NCBI RefSeq assembly: GCF_004339085.1
Contig: NZ_SMFX01000001.1
Location: 2,239,413-2,303,412 of the forward strand
Length of the DNA stretch: 64,000 nucleotides
Source: Thiogranum longum
GTDB lineage: Bacteria; Pseudomonadota; Gammaproteobacteria; DSM-19610
Reading direction: 5' to 3'
Under the pieces are notes generated by a model. It made no database searches. It saw nothing but the letters and a program-made list of their open reading frames with translations, and had not been told where the DNA came from. The translations under genes were made by a program, and so were the position numbers. The stretch's first letter is position 1; each line of letters opens with the position of its first letter. Positions 28,363-37,770 of this stretch are shown here, piece after piece.

Positions 28363-29984
28363 GGCGACTCATCCTTGCCCTTGAGCAGGGATTCCGGATG
28401 CCGTTCCAGGTACTCGGCCATCAAACGTACAGCGCGGGCCGCCAGCTGCAATTCGCGCACGGCTGCATAAAACTCTGTACCCAGCGCGCCTTCTTCCGCT
28501 ACCAGTGCATCGATTCCACGCATGGCTTCATCGGTAGCATCCAGCGCCTCATGCGTTTCATCGACCAGCGATGGTAATGCCTTGCTGGCTGCCTGTGCCA
28601 GCTTGTCCAGTGAAATCATCATTTGATCAGCATTACGCACCATACGATCCAGTGGTAATTTCTCCAGTTTTGCCAGTGTCCGCGTCAGCGCCTCACCAAG
28701 TTGTTCCATCTCGCCCGGGGCCGCTGGTATCACGGGATACCCGTCTCGTGATACCAGCTTCACCGGTTTGGCGTCTGCCATCAGGTCCAGCGCGATGATT
28801 TTTTGCCCCGTTAACAGGTTGGTTGTTTCCAGGCGGGCTCTCAACCCTCGCGCAAGCAATACTTCAACACGTGAGCCGACAGCTTTTTCCAGCTGCTCTC
28901 CTTCAAGATCAGCACGTTCTTCGATGCGCAGCATCTTTTCTGCTTCAAGCTCAATAAAGACCGTGCGCCTGGCCTGCTTTGTCTCAAGATCAAGATAGGG
29001 ATCGATCTGCATAACAGTTCCAACACGCACACCCATCAACTCCACCGGCGCGCTGACCAAAAGTCCCCGAATGTCTCCCGACAGATCGACACGATAACGA
29101 TACCCGCGGGAAACGGGTTTTTCCCGGGTGCGTGCATAATTTGGATACAGGCGGAACACGGTGTCTTCCGGTGCCTGCTCGCTGTCAGTCAGGGACAAAG
29201 GTGTCTCAAATGCTATGCCACCCGAGATCAGCGAAGCAAACGACTCCAGCTCAACCGTGACACCGGCAGGATCAATTGAAACATCCACACCACCGACATT
29301 CCAGAAGCGTGATCCCCTTCGTACGTAGAAATCATGTGGCGCCTCAACAAATACATCGACATCAACAAAAGCATGGTCTTTGGCCAAACGGTAACCTGTC
29401 ACCTGTCCGACCGCTATCTGCCGGTAGTAGACTGGTGCCCCCACAGACAGCGACGAAGCTTTCTCTGCACGCAGGTGATATACCGTGCCACGTTCATTTG
29501 ACTTGATAACCGGTGGTGTTTCCAGCCCGACAAACTCCCGGCTCTCGTCACCCTCCTTGCCCGGATCCATCGCGACATAGGCGCCACTGATCAGGGTTCC
29601 CAGCCCGCTGATCTCACCGGAATCAACACGTGGCCGGACTACCCAGAATCGGGTCGACTCGATAAGATGGCGCTCCATGCCCGGCACCATCTCGGCCTTG
29701 ACCAGCACATGCGTAAGATCTTCCGCAAAGCGAACCGTCTTGACCTTTCCGACAATGACATCCCGGTACTTGACCAGTGTCTTGCCTTCTTCGATACCTT
29801 CCGCAGTCTGGAACTGGATAACGACCTCTGGCCCCTGCTCAATGATGGCCTTGACCACCAGCCAGCCGCCAATCAACAGTGCGATCAGCGGTAACAACCA
29901 GATAACGGGAAACTGTTTTCCCCACTCGTCGACCACAGCCTCCGGCAGAGAGCCTGGAATAGCGGGTTTTTCAGCTTCGCTCAT
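28359..29984 (-). CDS. pqiB: PqiB-like MCE tunnel protein
   Basis: The 541-residue protein has one N-terminal transmembrane helix (about 28-48), three MCE/MlaD domains (about 50-150, 165-270 and 285-400) and a C-terminal coiled coil. These are the features of PqiB, which forms a hollow needle across the periplasm for lipid movement. E. coli PqiB is about 546 residues. It overlaps pqiA2 and pqiC by 4 nt each. Confidence 0.92.
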   Translation of the reverse strand: MSEAEKPAIPGSLPEAVVDEWGKQFPVIWLLPLIALLIGGWLVVKAIIEQGPEVVIQFQTAEGIEEGKTLVKYRDVIVGKVKTVRFAEDLTHVLVKAEMVPGMERHLIESTRFWVVRPRVDSGEISGLGTLISGAYVAMDPGKEGDESREFVGLETPPVIKSNERGTVYHLRAEKASSLSVGAPVYYRQIAVGQVTGYRLAKDHAFVDVDVFVEAPHDFYVRRGSRFWNVGGVDVSIDPAGVTVELESFASLISGGIAFETPLSLTDSEQAPEDTVFRLYPNYARTREKPVSRGYRYRVDLSGDIRGLLVSAPVELMGVRVGTVMQIDPYLDLETKQARRTVFIELEAEKMLRIEERADLEGEQLEKAVGSRVEVLLARGLRARLETTNLLTGQKIIALDLMADAKPVKLVSRDGYPVIPAAPGEMEQLGEALTRTLAKLEKLPLDRMVRNADQMMISLDKLAQAASKALPSLVDETHEALDATDEAMRGIDALVAEEGALGTEFYAAVRELQLAARAVRLMAEYLERHPESLLKGKDESP

Positions 29985-30592
29985 GGACAGTCTTCCTCGT
30001 GATCCCAGATCAGGCGGGGATCAAAACTCATGGCTGACAACATGGTCAGGATGACAACAGCAGCAAATGCACGTGCGCCCGGACCCGGCGTGATATCGGC
30101 AAGTACGCCAAGATGCACGAGTGCTGCCAGTAATGCGACCACGAATACATCCACCATTGACCAGCGTCCGACCAGTTCTGTCATGCGATACAACCGGGTC
30201 CGTTCACGTCGCCGCAGATTTGATTTTCGGTGTACGGAAAATAACAGATAGACCAGCACAATCATTTTCAGCAACGGAACAAGTACACTGGCAACGAAAA
30301 CCACCAGTGCAATCGGCCAGTCACCATGCATCATCAGGCGAATCACGCCACTGATAATGGTGTCCGGCTGACCGGATCCCAGGTACACCACCGTCATGAT
30401 GGGCAGCAGGTTGGCGGGGAAATACATAATGACCGCTGCAAGAAGCAGCGCCCAGCTATTCGAGAGACTGGCCGGTTTCCGCACGTGCACATGAGAACCA
30501 CACCGCGGACAAAGACCGGTACGGACAGCGGGCAGACGCATCAGCTGGTTACAGACTGCACAACTGGCAAGTCCAAGACAGCTAGCGCGCAC
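29981..30592 (-). CDS. PqiA-like membrane protein, second half
   Basis: This is a paraquat-inducible protein A domain with a two-CxxC zinc-ribbon type N-terminus (CAVCNQL...CPRCGSH) and four membrane segments (WALLLAAVIMYFPANLLPIM and later). In E. coli, PqiA is one protein with two such halves; here they are separate genes. A GTG at 30592 overlaps the end of the first half by 11 nt and is preferred. The open frame runs on to 30643. Confidence 0.8.
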   Translation of the reverse strand: MRASCLGLASCAVCNQLMRLPAVRTGLCPRCGSHVHVRKPASLSNSWALLLAAVIMYFPANLLPIMTVVYLGSGQPDTIISGVIRLMMHGDWPIALVVFVASVLVPLLKMIVLVYLLFSVHRKSNLRRRERTRLYRMTELVGRWSMVDVFVVALLAALVHLGVLADITPGPGARAFAAVVILTMLSAMSFDPRLIWDHEEDCP

Positions 30593-31232
30593 GATACCAA
30601 ACTCCCATACGATCCATCCGTGCCCAGATGATATGCGGCTCAAACTGGGACAGGGCTGCTGTCGAAACTACAATCAGTGCAACATAGGCATACAAGGCAG
30701 GCCCCACGACAAGGTTCGCCATATCGGATAACTTGACCGCAGCAACCAGCACACCGACCATGAAGACATCCAGCATTCCCCACGGCAGGACATGACCAAT
30801 CCATACCATAATATGCCGCAAGCCCGGCAACGGTTTGTACAACTGCACACTCAGCAGAACATAGAGCGAACCGGTCACCAGCAGGATCGGGCCAACCACC
30901 GTCGTCAGAAGCACCACGATACCGGTTTCGCCCATACCGGCATCGTAGAGCGCCTTCGCGGTCCCCGGCAAGGTTGTTTGCTGCGACCGACCCTGTATCT
31001 CAAGGGTCAGAAAAGGCAGAAAATAAGCCAGTAACATCAGCAGCAGCGCACTCATGTTCAGCACAATGGGTAACAACAGCCCCCCCGCCGGGTTGCGGGC
31101 CAGCAAGGCACCGCAGCGGTAACAGTGTGCTGACTGGCCAGGTGCCAGCATCCCGATACACTGCAACTCGTCACACTGGTGGCAAGCCACCAGTTCCCGC
31201 GCTCTACCTCTGCCTGCACCACTGTCGGGCAT
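30582..31232 (-). CDS. PqiA-like membrane protein, first half
   Basis: The 216-residue protein has CHQCDEL...CYRCGALL zinc-ribbon cysteines and four predicted membrane segments (VLNMSALLLMLLAYFLPFL etc.). It matches the N-terminal half of PqiA. It is first in the pqiA1-pqiA2-pqiB-pqiC operon and overlaps pqiA2. The operon moves lipids between membranes or supports envelope integrity in E. coli. Confidence 0.85.
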   Translation of the reverse strand: MPDSGAGRGRARELVACHQCDELQCIGMLAPGQSAHCYRCGALLARNPAGGLLLPIVLNMSALLLMLLAYFLPFLTLEIQGRSQQTTLPGTAKALYDAGMGETGIVVLLTTVVGPILLVTGSLYVLLSVQLYKPLPGLRHIMVWIGHVLPWGMLDVFMVGVLVAAVKLSDMANLVVGPALYAYVALIVVSTAALSQFEPHIIWARMDRMGVWYRAR

Positions 31233-31379
31233 GACTGCTCCGCCGCGATTCTATGTGCCCGCCAGGTGGTCGGACAACTGTTATCATGCGTACGATACTA
31301 TAGCGCTGGCGACAGGCCGGCAACCCGGCCCACGGGCCTGTAGACGAAACCCCCGCGGCCCATACCGGGAGACCAAAAT

Positions 31380-32012
31380 ATGCCGACCGACCGCCTGAAT
31401 GAAGCGCTGGAGCGCTTTTATAAACTGCAGAGAGAACTCGAAGTAGAGATCGACCGCCTGTTGCAGGAAAAGCGTGAGCAATTTCACTACCACCTGGAAC
31501 GCGGCAAGGTTCAGTTTGAACAGGGCATGCGAGCCCTGCACAAGCGCAAGCGGATCAGCGCATGGCAGTACCTGACCCACGCCCGCCTGAGACACGTTAT
31601 ATCAGCGCCCATTATCTACAGTGTATTTTTTCCCTTCCTGGCACTGGATATCGCTGTAACAATCTACCAGCAGATCTGCTTTCGCCTGTACGGCATTCCA
31701 CTGGTACGCCGTTCAGATCACATCGTCATTGACCGCCACAACCTGGCCTACCTGAATGTCATCGAAAAGTTGAATTGTGTGTACTGCGGCTACGGGAATG
31801 GCGTGGCTGAATACGTCCGCGAAGTCTCGGCGCGTACCGAGCAATACTGGTGTCCGATCAAACATGCCAGGCGATCACGGGAGCCTCATCATCTGGCAGA
31901 CCATTTCCTGGATTACGGTGATGCCGATGCCTGGCGGGAAAAACTGGAAACGCTGCGTAAAGACTGGTCTACGCTCGACACCACGGCACCACCTGACCAT
32001 CCGAAAGAATAG
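31380..32012 (+). CDS. Conserved hypothetical protein with coiled coil, membrane segment and Cys cluster
   Basis: The 210-residue protein has an N-terminal coiled coil (about 5-70, rich in Glu/Arg/Lys). A hydrophobic stretch at about 75-105 (ISAPIIYSVFFPFLALDIAVTIYQ) comes next. The C-terminal part carries CVYCGYGNGVAEYVREV...YWCPIKHA, a possible metal site. I do not recognise a named family. It is divergent from pqiA. GGGAGACC 6 nt before the ATG is a usable ribosome site. Confidence 0.75.
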   Translation: MPTDRLNEALERFYKLQRELEVEIDRLLQEKREQFHYHLERGKVQFEQGMRALHKRKRISAWQYLTHARLRHVISAPIIYSVFFPFLALDIAVTIYQQICFRLYGIPLVRRSDHIVIDRHNLAYLNVIEKLNCVYCGYGNGVAEYVREVSARTEQYWCPIKHARRSREPHHLADHFLDYGDADAWREKLETLRKDWSTLDTTAPPDHPKE

Positions 32013-32032
32013 TCAACCCAGGAACTGCTCTG

Positions 32033-32425
32033 TTAACTACCCATCGCGGAAAAACTGCGAATAAAAGGGCCCGCCATACGTGGATCCTTGATCATTGCAG
32101 TATAGTCACCAACGTTGAATTTGAGTTTGCGGGAAGTATACGCCATCCCCAGACCCATCATACCCGGTGGTTTCTTCATCCACTTGTTCCAGCTTTCCGG
32201 GGTAGCGCGCAAGTCCCAGTTCAACTCCTGATTATTATAATCGCCGGCTTCCACCACGTGTCCATTCTCGACACGGATAAACCCCCGCGGCGAAGCTTCG
32301 CCGTCAAAACCATAACCGATGGTAGAGTTAAACCCGATCTTCTCAAGCGCACCGGCAAGGTCGCTGTCAGCGTTCCATCGTTCCTTGAAACCGTTCATCC
32401 ACTCTGCAGAAAACATGTCAGACAT
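32033..32425 (-). CDS. SCP2-like sterol/lipid-binding domain protein
   Basis: The 130-residue product starts at 32425 (MSDMFSAEW), with AGGAGA 10 nt upstream; a longer frame to 32509 lacks such support. The sequence pattern (GFIRVENGHVVEAGD, LRATPESWNKWMKKPPG, YTSRKLKFNVGD) suits the SCP2 sterol-transfer fold, which binds lipids in a hydrophobic pocket. Ligand is unknown. Convergent with the gene ending at 32012. Confidence 0.6.
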   Translation of the reverse strand: MSDMFSAEWMNGFKERWNADSDLAGALEKIGFNSTIGYGFDGEASPRGFIRVENGHVVEAGDYNNQELNWDLRATPESWNKWMKKPPGMMGLGMAYTSRKLKFNVGDYTAMIKDPRMAGPFIRSFSAMGS

Positions 32426-32714
32426 CTCAATAGTCTCCTCTCGTTGACGTACTACAGCCAGATCGGCATGTCCGTACCGTATCCAGCCCAAAAGCGAGCC
32501 CCTGATCAATTACCTCCAGTAACTAATTCGATCACTCGACCCCTCTATGTATAAACATAGCATATTCCCACAATTTTCCTGCCTGAAAGTACATTCAACG
32601 CCAGGATATAGACCATTGGCCAGTTGTCTCTATTTGAGCCCGAATTTTGCATGATTGTTCGTCAACGACAAAAATCAGGCGCTGCGGTAGCACCTGGGAG
32701 ACTGGAGCAAAAGC

Positions 32715-33230
32715 ATGAAATCCTGTGATCTGCCAGTGATAGACAACAGTACGATCGAAATCTGCCAGGACAAGGTTGTACGCCTGGGATTCAGAGTGAC
32801 TGACCAGCAAAATGGCCATCTGCTGCAATATGGAGACGACCTGGTGTATTTGCACGGTGGTTACGGCGGCGCATTTCCAAAAATCGAACAGGCCATACAA
32901 GGGTGCCGGGTGGGCGACCAGATCAGCGTATCTTTATCACCCGAGGAAGGTTATGGACAACACAACCCGGAGCTGGTGATTGAACTTCCAGGAGAAGCGT
33001 TTTCTGGTGAGCTGCCACACACCGGAGAGGCCGTAGACGGACAACTGCCGGATGGAAGCAGCATGACCTTCACCGTCTCCGAGGTTAGCGGCGAGAGCAT
33101 ACGGATGGACGGGAACCATCCTTTTGCCGGCAAATACCTGGCTTTCGATTTCGAGGTCCTGGAGGTTCGCTCATCCACCTCGGCCGAACGCAGCGCAGGC
33201 TATGCTTTTGACGGCATGCTCAACTGCTAG
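32715..33230 (+). CDS. FKBP-type peptidyl-prolyl isomerase (SlyD/FkpB-like)
   Basis: The 171-residue protein has FKBP and insert-in-flap regions (LGFRVTD, LVYLHGGYGGAFPKIEQAIQGCRVGDQISVSLSPEEGYG) and FAFDFEVLEV-like C-terminal strands. There is no signal peptide, so it is cytosolic. It lacks the long His-rich tail of E. coli SlyD. A bidirectional terminator follows it. The 289-base gap upstream contains a 6-bp palindrome CTATGT/ACATAG at 32545-32560 but no gene. Confidence 0.85.
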   Translation: MKSCDLPVIDNSTIEICQDKVVRLGFRVTDQQNGHLLQYGDDLVYLHGGYGGAFPKIEQAIQGCRVGDQISVSLSPEEGYGQHNPELVIELPGEAFSGELPHTGEAVDGQLPDGSSMTFTVSEVSGESIRMDGNHPFAGKYLAFDFEVLEVRSSTSAERSAGYAFDGMLNC

Positions 33231-33260
33231 CCTCACAAGAGTAAAAAAGAACAGCAAAAA

Positions 33261-33290
33261 AAACGGCGAGCCAAAGGCCGCCGTTTTTTT
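33261..33290. terminator. Bidirectional rho-independent terminator
   Basis: A stem AAACGGCG/CGCCGTTT (33261-33268 with 33279-33286) plus inner GCC/GGC pairs has A-runs on the left and seven T on the right. It ends the FKBP gene (+) and, read on the other strand, adk (-). Confidence 0.9.
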
Positions 33291-33314
33291 ATTTACCACA
33301 CCTTCGCGTATAGA

Positions 33315-33962
33315 TCAGGCCGCGAGACGTTCCTTGATAGCGTTGATCACATCGTCGCTGTTGGTAGCATTGACAGTGACGCACAGGCCTTCATTCTCGT
33401 AGAAACCAATCAATGGTGCAGTCTTTTCGTTATAGGTTTCAAGACGGTGGCTGATGGCCTCCTCGGTCTCGTCTGCACGCTGTATCACAGGGCTACCACA
33501 TTTATCGCAGATACCTTCGACCTTGGGCGGGTTGCTCTTGACGTTATAGATTGCCTGGCAGTCCGTATTGGAGCAGGTACGACGTGTGGTCAGACGATCC
33601 AGGATCACATCACGTGGCACATCGATGTTGACGGCCATGTCGAGCTTGATACCCAGCTTGTCCAGCAGCACCTTGAGGGCTTCGGCCTGGGGAATGGTGC
33701 GCGGGAAACCATCGAGCAGAAAGCCCTTCTCACAATCCGGTTCCTGCAGACGCTTTTCCATAATGCCCATGATCAGCTCGTCAGGCACCAGGTCACCGGC
33801 GTCCATGTAAGCCTGGGCCTGCTTGCCCAACTCGGTGCCGGCCTGTACGGCGCCACGCAGAATGTCGCCGGTGGAAATCTGTACAGAGCCATCCATCTCG
33901 GTCAGCATCTTGGCCACGGTACCCTTGCCGGCACCCGGCGCACCTAAAAGAATCAGTTTCAT
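33315..33962 (-). CDS. adk: Adenylate kinase
   Basis: The 215-residue enzyme begins MKLILLGAPGAGKGT (P-loop) at 33962, with GAGGAA 6 nt upstream. It catalyses ATP + AMP to 2 ADP. The NMP-binding part (STGDILRGAV) and DGFPRT are intact. The LID carries four cysteines (CSNTDC ... CDKCGS), so this is a zinc-type LID, unlike the E. coli enzyme. The open frame continues to 34067, but the extension has no support. Confidence 0.96.
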   Translation of the reverse strand: MKLILLGAPGAGKGTVAKMLTEMDGSVQISTGDILRGAVQAGTELGKQAQAYMDAGDLVPDELIMGIMEKRLQEPDCEKGFLLDGFPRTIPQAEALKVLLDKLGIKLDMAVNIDVPRDVILDRLTTRRTCSNTDCQAIYNVKSNPPKVEGICDKCGSPVIQRADETEEAISHRLETYNEKTAPLIGFYENEGLCVTVNATNSDDVINAIKERLAA

Positions 33963-34160
33963 TGCGTGTTCCTCTTGAACGGTAGATAAAATCGGGGTTT
34001 TCGGCAGCAGGTCTGCCCGGGCCGAAAAGCAGGTGCGCATTGTGCTTGCGAAGGCGCAGGCAATCAATAGCCTGCGCGGTTTCGGGGCCAGGATTTACAC
34101 AAGAAAGCCCGAAATCATTACATTATTAGTGGGAATACTGCCGGAAAACTCCTGCTTGTT

Positions 34161-34240
34161 CGTCATTGCGCGGAACGAAGTGACGCGGCAATCTCTAACA
34201 GACTGATCCCATTGTGTAAGATTGCCGCGTTTCGCTCGCG
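34161..34240. repeat. Degraded copy of family A inverted repeat
   Basis: The left arm (34161-34194, CGTCATTGCG...GCGGCAATCT with an insertion) and right arm (34219-34240, AGATTGCCGCG.TTCGCTCGCG) flank about 24 bases. Another GCAATGACG lies at about 34283-34291. This repeat is the only structure seen in the 357-base gene-free stretch 33963-34319. Confidence 0.6.
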
Positions 34241-34319
34241 CCCTGAAGGATGGCGAAGACATTCTGAGGAAGTACTTCTGGGGTGCAATGACGTGAATGC
34301 TGAGTCAGTCAGCGGCCCG

Positions 34320-34655
34320 CTAGAGATGGGAAACCAGGCGTGCGTCGGGAATCGACAGGCGCAGCGCATCGGCAATTTCCAGGCGGATACCTGCCACCGG
34401 CCGGATCGACACCCACAGCAGGTTCAGCTTCAGGTTCAGCTCCGCAAACACCACCGCATCCCCAAAACACGCCAGGACACGATGGATCTCTTTCAGGGTC
34501 TGCTGGATGCGCACCTGCGATTTCTTGCGCAAGCCCGGGATGATCACCATGAAATCGGATAACGGCCTGCCGTTCTCATCAACAGCCGGCGCCCGTTTGC
34601 GCAACGGCTCGGAGGCATCGAGTAGAGGCAACAGTGTGACACGCGGCAGGCTCAT
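34320..34655 (-). CDS. Hypothetical protein
   Basis: The 111-residue product from ATG 34655 (MSLPRVTLLPLLDASEP) is not recognised. It has FMVIIPGLRKKSQVRIQQTL in the middle, and the C-terminal part LNLLWVSIRPVAGIRLEIADALR looks like a packed alpha/beta domain. A longer open frame extends to 34721. It lies next to tRNA-Arg on the opposite strand. Codon use looks like a real gene, but there is no family evidence. Confidence 0.5.
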   Translation of the reverse strand: MSLPRVTLLPLLDASEPLRKRAPAVDENGRPLSDFMVIIPGLRKKSQVRIQQTLKEIHRVLACFGDAVVFAELNLKLNLLWVSIRPVAGIRLEIADALRLSIPDARLVSHL

Positions 34656-34751
34656 GAATCTGACTATAGACTGCACCGGAAGGACTGACAACAGAACACG
34701 CATTACAGCTGTGGCTGACACTGGCCGGCTTTGCTAGTATGCCCGCGGAAA

Positions 34752-34828
34752 GTCCCGGTAGCTCAGCTGGATAGAGCAAGCGCCTCCTAAGCGCTAGGTC
34801 GGAGGTTCGACTCCTCTCCGGGACGCCA
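34752..34828 (+). tRNA. tRNA-Arg (anticodon CCT)
   Basis: The 77-nt tRNA has acceptor GTCCCGG (34752-34758) and CCGGGAC (34818-34824), then G and encoded CCA. The anticodon stem AGCGC/GCGCT with loop CTCCTAA gives anticodon CCT, reading AGG. A TAGTAT (34735-34740) and a GC-rich stretch lie just upstream as a possible -10 and discriminator. Confidence 0.97.
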
Positions 34829-34848
34829 TTTGTCCGTGCCCGACAGCA

Positions 34849-37056
34849 TCAGGTTTTGCGACGCACTTCGATAATGTTGGGTAATTGGCCGATACGGCTG
34901 AGTATGCGACTCAGTTGTCCGATATCAGTTACCTCGACATGTAAATCCATACGTGCAATCAGTTCTTTTCCGTCAGTATTGGTGCTGATGCCCGTGACGT
35001 TTATCCTGTCATTGGCGAGTACCGCAGTGACGTCACGAAGCAGCCCCGGCCGATCATAGGCCTGGATGCGAATATCCACCGGGAACACACGATCCGGCAA
35101 CGCCCCCCACTCGACTTCTATGAGCCGGTCACGATCTTCTTCCTTGAGACGCAACACATTAGAGCAGTCACTGCGATGAATCGTGACACCTCGCCCACGT
35201 GTAATATAACCCACGATTGAATCGTTGGGCACCGGGTTACAGCAACGTGCTGTCGTGGTGAGCAGATTACCTACGCCCAGTATACGGAAGCCGTCCTGTG
35301 TTCCCTTTTCATTACGCCTTCCGGTTGTCGGCAGGGTAAGTGGCTCGTCTTCTGTGCGTTCCAGATCAAGCAGGACACTGACAACCTGGCCATAGGGCAG
35401 ATCGCCGCGCCCCAACGACGCCATCAGACTATCGACATTACTGAAGTTGAGTTTTTCAGCAACTTCAGCCATGCGCTTTGCTGACAGGCCCAGGCGATGC
35501 AGTTCACGCTCCAGTGCCGTACGGCCAGCCGCAATATTGATTTCCCGGTCCTGTAATTTGATCCAGTGCCGCACCTTGGCGCGGGCACGGGAAGTCTTGA
35601 GATAACCCAGGTGCGGGTTCAGCCAGTCGCGACTGGGGTGTGCCTGGCGTGCGGTCAACACTTCAACCTGTTCGCCGTTTTTGAGCACATAGTTAAGTGG
35701 CACAATCCGGCCATTGACCTTCACACCACGACAGCGATGTCCGACATCAGTATGAATGTGGTAGGCAAAGTCCAGTGCTGTCGCACCCGCCGGCATATCA
35801 ATGACCTCACCCTGTGGCGTCAGCGCATAAACCCGCTCCTCGACAGATTCTGATTTAAAGCGATCGACAAATTCGTGTGCCGAGGGCTCTTCATCCTTCC
35901 ATTCCAGCAGCTGGCGCAGCCAGGCAATCTTTTTCTCGAAACCTTCGTCATAGCGCGAACCTTCCTTGTAGCGCCAGTGCGCAGCAATCCCCAGCTCCGC
36001 GTGCTCGTGCATTTCACGGGTGCGGATCTGTACTTCCACCGGCTTGCCCTCGGGGCCAATCACAGCGGTATGCAGTGACCTGTAATTGTTGGCCTTGGGA
36101 TTGGCAATGTAGTCATCGAACTCGTGCGGCACATGTCGCCACAGACCGTGCACAATGCCCAGCACGGTGTAACACTCGGCCGTCGTGTCCACCAGCACGC
36201 GAACGGCCTGGACATCGAAAATCTGGTGAAAGTCGACATTCTTGCGACGCATCTTCCGCCAGATACTGTAGATGTGCTTTGGCCTGCCCACCACATCGGC
36301 CTGGATTCCGGCACGATCGAATTCCTCGATCAGGCTTTCCTTGACCAGTTCGATGTGCCGCTCGCGGTCTATGCGGCGACCGTCCAGCAGTGCAGCGATA
36401 CGGTGATAGGCATCAGCATCGAGGTAGCGTAACGCCAGGTCTTCGAGCTCCCACTTGACCTGCCAGATACCCAACCGGTTAGCGAGCGGGGAATAAATAT
36501 CCAGTGTCTCGCGGGCTATACGCTTTTGCCGCTCTTCGCTGAGGTGGCGCAGGGTGCGCATGTTATGCAAGCGGTCCGCAAGCTTGATGAGTACCACGCG
36601 AACATCTTCCGCCATCGCCAGCAACAATTTTCGCACATTCTCGGCACGACCATGATCGAGTTGCTGCTGTAGTGACAGGGGCTCACGGATTTCACTGATG
36701 CGACCCATTTTGGTGACACCATCCACCAGGTGTGCCACCTTTTCACCAAACTCCTCACGGATATCATCGAGACTGACATCCGTGTCCTCTACCACATCAT
36801 GCAATACGGCGGCAGTAACGGCCTCATGGTCAAGCTGAAGATGATGGACGATTTCGGCGACGGCCAGGCAGTGCACAAGATAAGGTTCACCGGAAGCGCG
36901 GGTCTGGTCACGGTGTGCTTTTTGCGCACGATCAAGCGCAGCACGAATCATCTGCTGTGCAGATTCATCGCGTCCAAAGCTGACTGACGACAACCAGGCA
37001 TCCACATCCGGCAATTGCCCGTCGTTCGACGTCGTGGTTTCCGCGCGCGCTACCAT
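34849..37056 (-). CDS. relA: RelA-class (p)ppGpp synthetase with an intact hydrolase HD site
   Basis: The 735-residue protein has HD hydrolase, synthetase, TGS and ACT domains in order. The C-terminal half is RelA-like (PSRDWLNPHLGYLKTSRARAK), and the synthetase carries the acidic EFDD at 312-315 that marks RelA rather than the basic RxKD of SpoT. Unusually, the hydrolase residues that E. coli RelA has lost are all here: Arg53, His62, His86-Asp87, Glu90-Asp91 (HDVVEDT) and Asn165 (ADRLHNMRTL). The enzyme may therefore both make and break (p)ppGpp. It is a single gene next to tRNA-Arg. Confidence 0.9.
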   Translation of the reverse strand: MVARAETTTSNDGQLPDVDAWLSSVSFGRDESAQQMIRAALDRAQKAHRDQTRASGEPYLVHCLAVAEIVHHLQLDHEAVTAAVLHDVVEDTDVSLDDIREEFGEKVAHLVDGVTKMGRISEIREPLSLQQQLDHGRAENVRKLLLAMAEDVRVVLIKLADRLHNMRTLRHLSEERQKRIARETLDIYSPLANRLGIWQVKWELEDLALRYLDADAYHRIAALLDGRRIDRERHIELVKESLIEEFDRAGIQADVVGRPKHIYSIWRKMRRKNVDFHQIFDVQAVRVLVDTTAECYTVLGIVHGLWRHVPHEFDDYIANPKANNYRSLHTAVIGPEGKPVEVQIRTREMHEHAELGIAAHWRYKEGSRYDEGFEKKIAWLRQLLEWKDEEPSAHEFVDRFKSESVEERVYALTPQGEVIDMPAGATALDFAYHIHTDVGHRCRGVKVNGRIVPLNYVLKNGEQVEVLTARQAHPSRDWLNPHLGYLKTSRARAKVRHWIKLQDREINIAAGRTALERELHRLGLSAKRMAEVAEKLNFSNVDSLMASLGRGDLPYGQVVSVLLDLERTEDEPLTLPTTGRRNEKGTQDGFRILGVGNLLTTTARCCNPVPNDSIVGYITRGRGVTIHRSDCSNVLRLKEEDRDRLIEVEWGALPDRVFPVDIRIQAYDRPGLLRDVTAVLANDRINVTGISTNTDGKELIARMDLHVEVTDIGQLSRILSRIGQLPNIIEVRRKT

Positions 37057-37093
37057 ATCTATCTACCAGTGTAGCCACAGAAACGGGCGTCTG

Positions 37094-37714
37094 CTATTCA
37101 TTGCCCGCGTCAGTGGCTTTCAAATCCCCGATTAACCGTTCAAATATCTGTTCCAGGCTCTTCCGCATGGCATCAGCCAAGGCGTGCATATCGCCGCTGC
37201 GCGATGAAGTCTGCTGACGATAGACCTTCGTCCATAATGATTTCCCATCACGGGTTGAGTGCAGGACAGCTTCCAGCTCAATATCTGCAAGTGCCCGCCC
37301 CGACTCGACCAGCGACTCGAAACGAAGCACTCTCACAGCGAGCTCGTAACGGAACTGCGGGCGCTTGCCCTCCGTTTCAACCCGGTCTGCGACACCACTC
37401 TGGCGAAGTGTTTCCAGCAGCGCTTGCTGGATCATGCGAGGAGGCTGGTCCGCCCAGAACTCATAATGGTAGCGTCTCAGCTCAAGGGGTCTGTCGGCAT
37501 GCCGGTAGAGTATTGCCCGGCCGTTGCGCAGCGGGTCGGCTTCGACACGGCCAACCAAAAGCCCACCTGTCAACGACGGCTGCGCCTGCACCGCAGGGCT
37601 GGAAAGACCGATTTCATAAAAGCGATCCTCGGGTGCCGGCACGCCGGCCGAACAGGCGGCAAGCACAAGCAGCACCAGGCCCACGGCAACAGACCTGCAT
37701 AACCCGTAATGCAT
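37094..37714 (-). CDS. ABC-type transport auxiliary lipoprotein of the MCE operon
   Basis: The start at 37714 (MHYGLCRSVAV) is preceded by GAGGAGAGAGGG. The 206-residue product has a lipobox (LAAC) and the same fold as PqiC: DRFYEIGLSSPAVQ, LLVGRVEADPLRNGRAILYR, QPPRMIQQALLETLRQ. It should be the outer-membrane partner of the MCE transporter encoded upstream. A family B repeat sits between this gene and the mlaD-like gene. Confidence 0.85.
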   Translation of the reverse strand: MHYGLCRSVAVGLVLLVLAACSAGVPAPEDRFYEIGLSSPAVQAQPSLTGGLLVGRVEADPLRNGRAILYRHADRPLELRRYHYEFWADQPPRMIQQALLETLRQSGVADRVETEGKRPQFRYELAVRVLRFESLVESGRALADIELEAVLHSTRDGKSLWTKVYRQQTSSRSGDMHALADAMRKSLEQIFERLIGDLKATDAGNE

Positions 37715-37770
37715 CCCTCTCTCCTCATGCAGATGTAACCTGCTTCTATCATGCCGGCACATCCTGCTTC

